Source: Fuerstiella marisgermanici (lineage in GTDB: Bacteria; Planctomycetota; Planctomycetia; Planctomycetales; Planctomycetaceae). Taken from it: DNA of 64,000 nucleotides. Each line of letters begins with the position of its first letter. Position 1 is the first letter of the stretch. Positions 42,957 to 51,163 of the stretch are shown here, in pieces. The position numbers and the translations under genes are program-made. The notes under the pieces are model-generated. The model was not told the origin of the DNA and ran no database searches. It saw nothing but the letters and a program-made list of their open reading frames with translations. The DNA lies in NCBI RefSeq assembly GCF_001983935.1, contig NZ_CP017641.1:8606001-8670000 (forward strand), in the 5' to 3' direction.

Positions 42957-43334
42957 TTCGACTTCTCCCGACAATTTGGAGCGGAATCATTACGAACAAT
43001 GATAGGCGACGCAAGATGGCCGGAGCACCGACATTTTCCGGGCTTAGGTCAATTGAGCCGTTCAGCGGTCGCGTGCCGGTTGTAGGAAAACGCTCCGCCA
43101 TTAGTCTTTTTTTCTGAAATTCGAGAACGAAAGCAGCGTCGCCGGTCGATTTCGCCGATGATGCGGTAGGTTCTCTCCCTGCATTGAGTTGACTCTGACA
43201 CGCGAGAAGTTTCCCGCACTTGCGTTTGCATGATGGCGGATTTCGAGTAGACTTTCAGGTCCAGCGGGCAGCGTGCGCGCCTGCATTTACGACCAGTTGT
43301 AGTGGTTTATCTTACGATCGAACGGAGCTGTTTA
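42957..43334. other. Divergent promoter region of mcsA and rpsU
   Basis: About 380 bases. The plus-strand promoter described at 43226-43253 fits rpsU. The minus-strand promoter of mcsA was not identified. No reading frame is credible. Confidence 0.4.
43226..43253 (+). promoter_or_regulatory. Possible rpsU promoter
   Basis: TTGCAT, 16-base spacer, TAGACT, about 80 bases upstream of the GTG start of rpsU. Confidence 0.35.
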
Positions 43335-43538
43335 GTGGTTAAGTTGCGTCTGCGTGACAACGAAAACGTTTCTGATGCGGTAAAACGATTCCGCAAATTA
43401 GTCGAACATGCCGGTATCAAACGCGAGATGCGCAAGCGCGAGTTCTACGAAAAGCCCAGCGATGAACGCCGTCGCGAACGACGTCGAGCCGAAATGCGGG
43501 CTCGAAATGCTTCAAAGCAACCGCAAATCGGTGGCTAA
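43335..43538 (+). CDS. rpsU: 30S ribosomal protein bS21
   Basis: 67 residues from GTG 43335 ([20 protein letters not shown]), supported by GGAG 8 bases upstream. bS21 order: basic N-terminal strand, [20 protein letters not shown], and the Arg-rich helix [15 protein letters not shown]. bS21 stabilises the 3' end of 16S rRNA and the anti-Shine-Dalgarno region. Expected short length for the family (55-70). Confidence 0.9.
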   Translation: MVKLRLRDNENVSDAVKRFRKLVEHAGIKREMRKREFYEKPSDERRRERRRAEMRARNASKQPQIGG

Positions 43539-43706
43539 TCGCCGACCTGGCTGATCGCTGTCGATTTCTCTGCGGCTGGGGCTTCCAGCCGCCACACGAC
43601 CAGCGACTGCCGCTATTCTGCAAAGCCGTCCAGGCGCGAGGCGGCAGAACGACTCGGCAAGTTCGCGGCCCCACGCCCCTATGGCAGCGCGCTGTGCTTG
43701 TTGAGA

Positions 43707-44519
43707 TTACACGGTGCAGATGTTTCGCCGCCGAAGGATAATGCCTCCGGCCGTCCATGAAGTTGCCGCAACTGCCAGCAGGATCATGACGTCCTGCCAT
43801 GGAAACTCGCCCGCCTGAATGGTCTGAGCGGGCCGGTAGTATTCCATGATGCTCAGAAACGAAAACGACTTCACGGCTTCCCAGAACTGAGCCACGAAGT
43901 TCAGCAGAAACGACAGCAGCAGAACGGCAAACATCACTCCAATCGCGCGACCTCGCCGATCGCTTGCGGATGACACAAGAAACGTAAAACCGCCCACGGC
44001 AAGGTAAACCGCAAACAGATTCGACAGGACGCAAAACGTTGCGTATGCGCTGGGCCTCATGCCTGGTTGAAGCGACGCCGATGCCAGCCAGTGTCCCGTG
44101 TATCCGATGCTTAAAATCACGATTCCGGTCGCGGCAAATCCGATCAGTTCTGCCGTGTGCAGCTTCCATCGGGATATCGGCAGCCCCAGCAGAAAATCAA
44201 TGCTCCCTCGGTCGATCTCTGCCGCTGGAACGCGAGTGCAGTACATCAGGGCGTGAGCCCAAATCAGGGACAACACCGTTGGGTGCACCCACAGAAACGC
44301 CTGCATCATTTGAGCCGTAAAGCCATGGCCCGGGTCAACTCCCAGCAGCGCCGTGAGCAGAGGTTTCACAAACGGAAGTTTGTCAAAAATCCGATCGATA
44401 TCGCTCAGCACTTTCGGAAGCAGGGCCGTCAACAGCGACATCACCAAGGCCAGGCCGATGCCGAATAGCACGACCGGCCAGCGAACTTCGATGCATGTTT
44501 TCCGTAGCAATCCTCTCAT
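43707..44519 (-). CDS. ABC-2 transporter permease
   Basis: 270 residues, six membrane segments, no conserved catalytic site. N-terminus (KTCIEVRWPVVLFGIGLALV) is one transmembrane start; EIDRGSIDFLLGLPISRWKL is the coupling-type motif of ABC-2 permeases. Its ATG overlaps the stop of the ATPase gene (ATGA), so the exporter pair is coupled. Substrate not predictable. Confidence 0.8.
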   Translation of the reverse strand: MRGLLRKTCIEVRWPVVLFGIGLALVMSLLTALLPKVLSDIDRIFDKLPFVKPLLTALLGVDPGHGFTAQMMQAFLWVHPTVLSLIWAHALMYCTRVPAAEIDRGSIDFLLGLPISRWKLHTAELIGFAATGIVILSIGYTGHWLASASLQPGMRPSAYATFCVLSNLFAVYLAVGGFTFLVSSASDRRGRAIGVMFAVLLLSFLLNFVAQFWEAVKSFSFLSIMEYYRPAQTIQAGEFPWQDVMILLAVAATSWTAGGIILRRRNICTV

Positions 44520-45433
44520 TGCTGCGCCTCCACGGATGCCGCAGCAGCTTCATCTGTTTGGTAGTATCGCCGGAACAGTGATTCCAGATTTGGTGGCCCA
44601 ATGCTGATGTCTGTGATGGTTTGCGTTGCCGCCCAGTTTGTTAGTTCAATCGCCGGGCCGTGTAGCTGCAGGTGAATTTGATTTGCTGTTTGCTTCTGCT
44701 TATGCAGAAATTCGGGAGTCTCGCAAAGCGTTGCTGCCTCGTCCGTTGCGAAGGTGAGGATCACAGATCTCGGAGCTCGCTGCTTCATTGTGGCAAGTTT
44801 TTCGTCCGCCACGATTCGACCATCGCGGACGATTGCGATGCGGTCGCACAACGATTCCACTTCGCTAAGAGTGTGGCTGGAAAAGAAGATCGTGCGGCCT
44901 TCGCTGGCCATTTCTTTTAGGCAATCCGCCAGAGTGTCCTGCATCAGCGGGTCGAGGCCGGAGGTGGGTTCGTCCAGAATGACCAGCTTTGGTCGGTGCG
45001 CTAACGCCATGACCAGCGCTAACTTCTGTCGGTTGCCTCGAGACATCTTTCGTACCGGAAGGTCAGGTTCTAGGCGAAACCGTTCGGCCAGTTTCAGGCC
45101 TTCTTCAAACAGATCCTGATGCCGTATCTCGCCGACAATTCGAAACGCTCGCCGAGCAGTCAGCCACGGGTAGAGTCGCACATCGCCAGCCACGTATCCG
45201 AGATCCCGTTTGACGCTCTCGCTGTCGGTCCAGCAGTCTTTTCCAAAGATGGTGGCCGTGCCTGACGACGGTTTCAAAAAGCCCATCAGCAGGCGAATCG
45301 TGGTGGATTTACCGGCTCCGTTCGGACCGAGGAATCCGAAGATTTCGCCATGGTCGACAGTCAAATTGATGTCGTTAACGCCGCGGCGAGCGCCATAGGA
45401 TTTGCAGAGACTGTGGGTGACGAGAACACTCAT
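44516..45433 (-). CDS. ABC transporter ATP-binding protein
   Basis: 305 residues, ATG 45433 with AAGGAAAG upstream; the ORF upstream (to 45574) lacks coding character. Walker A GPNGAGKSTT, signature MSRGNRQKLAL, Walker B LVILDEPTSGLDP and the H-loop follow in order, and the DrrA/CcmA-like C-terminal domain ends with LESLFRRYYQTDEAAA. Drives the permease at 43707. Divergent from sulfatase. Confidence 0.9.
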   Translation of the reverse strand: MSVLVTHSLCKSYGARRGVNDINLTVDHGEIFGFLGPNGAGKSTTIRLLMGFLKPSSGTATIFGKDCWTDSESVKRDLGYVAGDVRLYPWLTARRAFRIVGEIRHQDLFEEGLKLAERFRLEPDLPVRKMSRGNRQKLALVMALAHRPKLVILDEPTSGLDPLMQDTLADCLKEMASEGRTIFFSSHTLSEVESLCDRIAIVRDGRIVADEKLATMKQRAPRSVILTFATDEAATLCETPEFLHKQKQTANQIHLQLHGPAIELTNWAATQTITDISIGPPNLESLFRRYYQTDEAAAASVEAQQ

Positions 45434-45596
45434 TGCTTTCCTTTTATCACCAGCGAACTGCCGCGAGCGGCGAACCCGCTGGGAGTCAGACCGTAGCAGA
45501 ACGCGATCGCTCTGTGTACGATCACTGGGTTCGAAAACGTTTGAATCAGCGTGGTCCTGATTTGCGGAACGCACCTGCTACTTCACGGCAATAACT

Positions 45597-47210
45597 ATGC
45601 TCAGAAAACTTTCGTCCACCATCGCTGTGTTTCTGTTGCTGTCGAGTGTCGCACCGGCCGGCGCCGCCGAGCGTCCCAACATTGTGCTGATGATGGTGGA
45701 CGACCTTGGTTTTTCAGATTTTGGGTGCTACGGCAGCGAAATTGAAACGCCGAACATAGACGCCCTTGCCAGTGGCGGCGTCCGTATGAACCAGTTCTAT
45801 AACACGGCTAAATGCCATTCATCGCGAATCTGTTTGTTGACGGGGAAGTACACGTTTCAGGCTGGCAACGAAGCCATGGACAACGCTTTGACAATCGCCG
45901 AAGTGATGCAGCACAACGGCTATTTTACCGCGATGGCTGGCAAGTGGCATTTGAAGCAGGAACCGACGGATCGGGGCTTCATGCGATACTGGGGACATCT
46001 GTCCGGTGCCACAAACTTCTTTTCGGGCGACGACACCTTCCGCCTGAATGGGCAACCGTGGTCGGATTTCGACGATGATTTCTATACCACCGATACCAAC
46101 GTTGACTATGCGATTCAGTTTATCAGCGAGGCGTTGGCGGCTGATAAGCCGTTCTTCCAATACATCGCTTTCAACGCGCCACACTATCCGTTGCAGGCAA
46201 AAAAGAAAGACGTGCTGAAGTACAAAGGGCGCTACGCGATTGGCTGGGATGAACTCCGCAAACGCCGCTACGCCAGACAGGTGGAACTCGGCATCATCGA
46301 TGCAAAACACAAGCTCAGTCCTCGACCTGACTACATACCGGCGTGGGAAGATCTGACTGACAAAGAACGCGAATGGGAAGAGGCACGCATGGAAGTCTTC
46401 GCGGCGATGGTGGATTGCGTCGATCAAAACGTCGGGCGCCTCGTTCGTCATCTGAAAGCAAAAGGTGTGTACGATAATACGCTGATTCTGCTGTGCTCAG
46501 ATAACGGAGCCTGTCCGTTCGATCGCACTCGCGGCAAAGATCTAAAGCCCTGGGATCCGAAGTCCTATTGGTGCTATGACGTTGGTTGGGCTCATGCCGG
46601 TAACACGCCCTTTCGTTGGTACAAACAGAATCAGCATGAAGGCGGAATTTCATCGCCGCTAGTCGCTCATTGGCCAGACGGCGTGACTGCGAAGCCCGGT
46701 TCCATCAGTGATCAGCCGGGGCACCTTATCGATCTGTCCGCCACGTGTTTTGATGCGGCGAACGCTGCTTACCCCGATGAGTTCGCCGGCAAACCAACGA
46801 CCGCGATTCAGGGGCAATCGTTGTTGCCGATCCTGAAGGGCAAACAACGCGACGGCCATGAATGGCTCTACTTCCAGTTTGGTGATAATCGAGCCATCCG
46901 ACGCGGCGACTGGAAAGCCGTCTCAGCACGCGGCGGGCGATGGGAGCTCTATAATCTTGCCGAAGATCGCTCGGAACTGAACGACCTGGCCTCGTCGAAA
47001 AAAGGCCTCGTGACCGGACTAAGTGAGCTTTGGGATCGTGCGGCGGATACAGTCGACCACGCGCCAAAGAAGTTTCGGCGGCCTGTGAAAGACAGCCTGC
47101 AAACGTTTCCTGCAAACTCGATGACTCAACGAGCTGCCGGGCCGAAGGCGAAACCGGCTGCGGGAGGCCAGCAACGCGGTAAGAGAAAGAATGTGAACGA
47201 TGAACGCTGA
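45597..47210 (+). CDS. Exported sulfatase
   Basis: 537 residues, with signal peptide (MLRKLSSTIAVFLLLSSVAP, cleaved before AERP). Metal-binding N-terminus VLMMVDDLGFSDFGCYG. The formylglycine site is Cys73 in KCHSSRICLLTGKYTFQAGN: the R-x-x-x-L-T-G half is canonical but the usual C-x-P/A-S-R is C-H-S-S-R (Ser instead of Pro/Ala). Later metal site LLCSDNGACP, and GKWHLKQ. The C-terminal tail is Lys-rich. An anaerobic or FGE-type maturase is needed. Probably cleaves sulfate from algal polysaccharides. Overlaps the OsmC gene by 11 bases. Confidence 0.85.
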   Translation: MLRKLSSTIAVFLLLSSVAPAGAAERPNIVLMMVDDLGFSDFGCYGSEIETPNIDALASGGVRMNQFYNTAKCHSSRICLLTGKYTFQAGNEAMDNALTIAEVMQHNGYFTAMAGKWHLKQEPTDRGFMRYWGHLSGATNFFSGDDTFRLNGQPWSDFDDDFYTTDTNVDYAIQFISEALAADKPFFQYIAFNAPHYPLQAKKKDVLKYKGRYAIGWDELRKRRYARQVELGIIDAKHKLSPRPDYIPAWEDLTDKEREWEEARMEVFAAMVDCVDQNVGRLVRHLKAKGVYDNTLILLCSDNGACPFDRTRGKDLKPWDPKSYWCYDVGWAHAGNTPFRWYKQNQHEGGISSPLVAHWPDGVTAKPGSISDQPGHLIDLSATCFDAANAAYPDEFAGKPTTAIQGQSLLPILKGKQRDGHEWLYFQFGDNRAIRRGDWKAVSARGGRWELYNLAEDRSELNDLASSKKGLVTGLSELWDRAADTVDHAPKKFRRPVKDSLQTFPANSMTQRAAGPKAKPAAGGQQRGKRKNVNDER

Positions 47211-47712
47211 AAAACTCAAACAGATTCAGGCACCGTTGAAAGCCCGATACGCGGACGACTCCGCTTCCGCTCTGGACACTCAGCGAGCCGTCGGAAAAAT
47301 TGACTGCGAAGGACTGACCTGCCACGTAGAAACGCACTGTGCTACGCCGGGAATGACAACATCGAGCCTGCACATTATGGCCGGAGGCGACGGAAGTCAT
47401 GCCTGTGCAGGGGATATGCTGCTGCAGTCGCTGGTGGCATGTTCAGGAGTGACCTTTGCCGCAGTGTCGACGGCCATGGGACTCACCATCAGCAGTGCCA
47501 GCGTGGAAGCTCGCGGGACGATGGATTTTCGAGGCACATTGGGCGTTGATCGCGAAGCGCCCGTCGGTTTGACTTCGATTGAACTCATTTTCGACATCAG
47601 CAGTGACGAACCCGACGAAAAAATCGACAAGCTGATTCAGCTCACTGAACGCTACTGCGTCGTCCTGCAGACGATCAGCAAGGGCGCAAACGTTTCCTGC
47701 CAGCGGCGGTAG
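47200..47712 (+). CDS. OsmC-family peroxiredoxin-like protein
   Basis: 170 residues. OsmC/Ohr fold with two conserved cysteines: LLQSLVACSGVTFAAV and LTERYCVVLQTISKG. The N-terminal helix and SSLHIMAGGDGSHACAGDML are family-typical. OsmC proteins reduce organic hydroperoxides; the orientation of the two Cys is as in OsmC. Coupled to the sulfatase gene by an 11-base overlap, an unusual neighbour. Confidence 0.8.
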   Translation: MNAEKLKQIQAPLKARYADDSASALDTQRAVGKIDCEGLTCHVETHCATPGMTTSSLHIMAGGDGSHACAGDMLLQSLVACSGVTFAAVSTAMGLTISSASVEARGTMDFRGTLGVDREAPVGLTSIELIFDISSDEPDEKIDKLIQLTERYCVVLQTISKGANVSCQRR

Positions 47713-47731
47713 TGGACGCGGGCGGCCCCGT

Positions 47732-49033
47732 TCAGCTCCCGCGTTTCCAGTCATGGGACTGTTTTAGCCCTCGCCCGGCTCGCGCGCCCGGCCACTGTTC
47801 CAGTGGCCATTGTCCGGTCTGTTCGTCCGGTCGTTCGCCGTTGTAGTACATGAGGTGATCGGCGGAATTCCACTCCGCATCGAGATCGCCCTGCGTTGCT
47901 GTCTGAATGCCCAGCATGCGTTTCAATATCTGAACCAGCTGCAAAGATCCCGCCAGCAGCACAATCATAAACACGGCCATCAAAACCAGAAACGGCCCCA
48001 TGTCAAAGAACCGCTTCGCGAAGGGCCACGCCGTGGGCCATGTCAGCAGCAGCAGGACGGTCGCGATACTCAGAAATGGGCCATACGGAATTTCGTTGTC
48101 TCTGTGAGCGACCCAGTTAATGATGGCGGCGAAAATGGCCAGCAATGGAGCGAACACGAATACGGCCAGAACGGGCTGCCACCCGATGACGCTGCCGATC
48201 ATGCCCATCAGAACGACGTCGCCAAAGCCCATCGCCTCCTGCTTCAAAACCAGAAACCCAACCTGCCGCACCATCCATACGGATCCGGCACCGACAATCA
48301 TCCCGAACACGCTCACCAAGAAGCCGTGCCAATGAGGCCACTCACGCGCGAATTCGCTGGCGTCCCATGGCACAAACAACGGCTTCAGCAATTCCGGCAT
48401 CAACGGACGCAGTGTGCTGACCATACTGGAATCCTGAAACCAGATGGGCACGATATACAGCTGCCCAAAGATCCCACTGGCAGCCAAGGCCAGTAGCATG
48501 ATGGGAATGGTGCTGCCGTCCGGGATGATTCGACGTTTGCGGTCGATGTCGGTCGCCACGATCAGGCCGCAGATCATCAGCATGTGCAATGCGTATCGCA
48601 GATGCAGCCACACAATCGGCGACCATAAATTCTTGATGACTTCCGGACCATGAGGGCCTTCTGAAGACGTCAGGCCACCGGCTGAGATCGTCGCGTTCGC
48701 CCCGGTTGGAATTTCAAACCAATAAACCACGGCGAACAGAATTCCGGTCATCAGTTCCACGACGGGAAGGTCCACCGGCAATAAGCGTCTGCACGAATGA
48801 CACCGGCGGCCAGCCAGGAACCAGCCCAGGACAGGAATGCGTTCTGTTGGCGTTGGTTTGGCCTGGCAGTTTCGACAAACGGTTTGCCGTGTCAGAACCG
48901 ACTTCAGTTGGTCGCTCAGAATGTCGTGCTTCGGAAAGCGATCGATGCACACATTTAAGAATCGACCAACAAACGCGCCGAACACGAACAGGCACATGAG
49001 GACAACGGGCATTGGCAGTTCGTGACCAATCAC
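47732..49033 (-). CDS. Prepilin peptidase (A24 family)
   Basis: 433 residues with about eight membrane segments. N-terminal GRFLNVCIDRFPK, then zinc-type CRNC and CHSC pairs before the second helix, as in PilD-like enzymes. The catalytic Asp pair is in ATDIDRKRRIIPDGS and GFGDVVLMGMIGS (GxGD). An extra loop (residues about 195-260) and a long C-terminal tail (380-433, LMYYNGERPDEQ) enlarge it over the 250-290 residues usual. Cleaves and N-methylates type IV prepilin-like leader peptides. Its ATG overlaps the aroK stop (ATGA). Confidence 0.85.
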   Translation of the reverse strand: MIGHELPMPVVLMCLFVFGAFVGRFLNVCIDRFPKHDILSDQLKSVLTRQTVCRNCQAKPTPTERIPVLGWFLAGRRCHSCRRLLPVDLPVVELMTGILFAVVYWFEIPTGANATISAGGLTSSEGPHGPEVIKNLWSPIVWLHLRYALHMLMICGLIVATDIDRKRRIIPDGSTIPIMLLALAASGIFGQLYIVPIWFQDSSMVSTLRPLMPELLKPLFVPWDASEFAREWPHWHGFLVSVFGMIVGAGSVWMVRQVGFLVLKQEAMGFGDVVLMGMIGSVIGWQPVLAVFVFAPLLAIFAAIINWVAHRDNEIPYGPFLSIATVLLLLTWPTAWPFAKRFFDMGPFLVLMAVFMIVLLAGSLQLVQILKRMLGIQTATQGDLDAEWNSADHLMYYNGERPDEQTGQWPLEQWPGARAGRGLKQSHDWKRGS

Positions 49034-49566
49034 CGTTTGCCCTCCGCTGCATCCGAGGGCAACCGGCTGAAGATTTCATCGGCCAGTTCCTGCGGCGTGG
49101 CCATGTCTGAATCAACAATGATGGACGACGTGGATTCGTACAGCGGTAGGCGAGCCTTCAGGACTTCCGCGACTTCCACTTCAACCGACTTGCCAGTGAG
49201 GCTGGGGCGGCGGTCCGCTGTTGTGCCATCTCCACAAATGCGTGCCGCCAGAGTTTCCACGGTGGCTCGTAGCCAGACAACCGGCCCCGCTGCCTGTATG
49301 CGCTGCCGATTGACTTCCGCCAGAATCGCTCCGCCACCGGCTGCGATCACGATGTTGTCTTGCGCGATCAGGTCGGTCAGAACTTCGGTTTCCAGCCTCC
49401 GAAATTCATCGACGCCGTCAGTCGCAAAGATCTCACGAATCGATTTGCCCGCGCGAGCTTCAATTTGGTCGTCGCTGTCGACGCAGTCGCATCCCAGTTG
49501 CCGCGCGAGCAAAGGACCGACACTCGACTTGCCGCAGCCGCGATATCCGATCAGAGTGACGACCAT
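49030..49566 (-). CDS. aroK: Shikimate kinase
   Basis: 178 residues. Walker A GYRGCGKSS (7-15), DSDD, EFRRLETEVL and AAGGGAI typical of shikimate kinase, and the adenine-binding R near ADRRPSL. Phosphorylates shikimate to shikimate-3-phosphate. 5 bases downstream of aroDE, overlapping prepilin peptidase by 4: aroDE-aroK-pilD is one transcription unit. Confidence 0.95.
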   Translation of the reverse strand: MVVTLIGYRGCGKSSVGPLLARQLGCDCVDSDDQIEARAGKSIREIFATDGVDEFRRLETEVLTDLIAQDNIVIAAGGGAILAEVNRQRIQAAGPVVWLRATVETLAARICGDGTTADRRPSLTGKSVEVEVAEVLKARLPLYESTSSIIVDSDMATPQELADEIFSRLPSDAAEGKR

Positions 49567-49571
49567 GGAAT

Positions 49572-51059
49572 TTAACTTTGCGTCAGACTAAGTGCTCGGC
49601 GGAGCGTTTCGGTCATGTGGTCCAGCGGTGGTTCCTGCCCTGTAAACAGCTTGAACTGCTGAGCTGCCTGGCGGACAAACATTTCCAGGCCGCTGGCCGT
49701 CGCACAGCCTCGTGCCCGAGCGTCCTTCAGCAGCAGGGTGTTCTCCGGCGTGTAAACCGTGTCGAAGACCAGCATGTCTTCGTTCAGCCAGTAGTCTTCA
49801 AACGGAGACTTGTTGATGTCCGGATGCATACCCACCGAAGTGCAGTTGATCAGGATCTCACACGCTTCCGCGCCTCGATTGGCCCAGTTCACGAACAAAC
49901 ATTCCAGTTCTGCCGCCAGCGCTTCGCCTCGTTGCCGCGTTCGGTTGGTTACCACCACCGTCGCGCCGCGCTGCTGCATGGCACTGGCGGCTGCTCGAGC
50001 CACACCACCGGCGCCAAGAATTAAGACTCGACGCCCGGCAAGGTCGGCCACATGAGTCGGGGATTTCTCCAACGCCGCGACAATAGTTTCGGCAATCGCA
50101 TCGTAATCTGTGTTCGTTGCGTGCCACTGATTGTCTTTTTTGAACAGCGTATTGGCCGCACCGATGGTTTCGGATTGTTCGTCCGGTACGTCCGCAAATT
50201 CCAGCACGGCTTCCTTGTGCGGGATGGTGACGCTGTAGCCGCTGACGTTCAGTTTTTCGTATTCCTGAAGCGATTCCTGCAGATTGTCGGCCGGAATTCG
50301 CAGAGGCAAATATACGCCGTCAAAACCAACTTCGCGAAACGCGGCGTTGTGGAGGAGAGGGCTGAGGCTATGAACAATCGGATCTCCGATGACACCAAAA
50401 ATCTGAGTGTCTTTCGCGATCTTGTTGAAGCGATACAAGTTGCGAGTCTCAGCAAACGTCAATTGCCCGGGAGCCATCTCGCGTTCGCTGCTGAACCCGG
50501 CATAGGTGAATGGCGAGCCCATCTGACCACATAGAATGCGGCTGATCGTGCCAAATTCGCCCATGCAGAATCCGATGGTGGGCACTTCAGCTGCACGGAC
50601 CATTTCCAGAATGCGTACGTTGTCCGACGGCTTGTTGGCCATCGTTACGATTTTGATGATGTCGGGATCAAGCTGAGTCATCCGCTGATGGATTTCGGAC
50701 AACTCAAGCGGCGTTTCGTCGAAGTTGTGATAACTGACGATGCGTTTGGTGTCGCCGTACCGAGGAATCGTTTTGGCAACGTCTTCTTCGATGTCGACGT
50801 ATTCCGCGCCCGCGATAATGGCTTCACGCAGCAGGGCGAGCCGTTGCTCTTCGGTTCCCGACCACCGGCCTCGATCCTCCGGCCGGCGACACGTGACCAG
50901 CACCGGCGTGGGACGGTCTTTTAGCAGGCGACCAATGTCCGGTCGTTTGCGAATCCAGTCCACGCGCAGCTCAACCAGTTCGGCATTGAGTTCCGCCAGA
51001 TGCTGGTGCCCTTCCAAAAAGGCGGAATGGCGCGTTCTTCCGAGACTGATGCAGATCAT
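49572..51059 (-). CDS. aroDE: Bifunctional 3-dehydroquinate dehydratase/shikimate dehydrogenase
   Basis: 495 residues. ATG 51059 (MICISLGRTRHSAFLEG). The N-terminal 220 residues are type I dehydroquinase: EYVDIEEDV, IVSYHNFDETP, and the Schiff-base lysine in IIKIVTMANKPSDN. The C-terminal half is shikimate dehydrogenase: GVIGDPIVHSLSPLLHNAAF, TNTDYDAIAETIVAALEK, and the NADP motif LGAGGVARAAASAMQ followed by VVVTNRTRQRGEAL. This AroD-AroE fusion occurs in plants and several bacteria including planctomycetes. First gene in the aroK operon. Confidence 0.95.
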   Translation of the reverse strand: MICISLGRTRHSAFLEGHQHLAELNAELVELRVDWIRKRPDIGRLLKDRPTPVLVTCRRPEDRGRWSGTEEQRLALLREAIIAGAEYVDIEEDVAKTIPRYGDTKRIVSYHNFDETPLELSEIHQRMTQLDPDIIKIVTMANKPSDNVRILEMVRAAEVPTIGFCMGEFGTISRILCGQMGSPFTYAGFSSEREMAPGQLTFAETRNLYRFNKIAKDTQIFGVIGDPIVHSLSPLLHNAAFREVGFDGVYLPLRIPADNLQESLQEYEKLNVSGYSVTIPHKEAVLEFADVPDEQSETIGAANTLFKKDNQWHATNTDYDAIAETIVAALEKSPTHVADLAGRRVLILGAGGVARAAASAMQQRGATVVVTNRTRQRGEALAAELECLFVNWANRGAEACEILINCTSVGMHPDINKSPFEDYWLNEDMLVFDTVYTPENTLLLKDARARGCATASGLEMFVRQAAQQFKLFTGQEPPLDHMTETLRRALSLTQS

Positions 51060-51163
51060 TGTCGTGAGGAAAAGCAGGAAGGAGGTTGCGTGACGAGGGA
51101 GCCACTTAAGGCTGGACAAGCATTCTAGCGAGGCGGCCAATTGATGCCACCGCCCTGCCCCGC

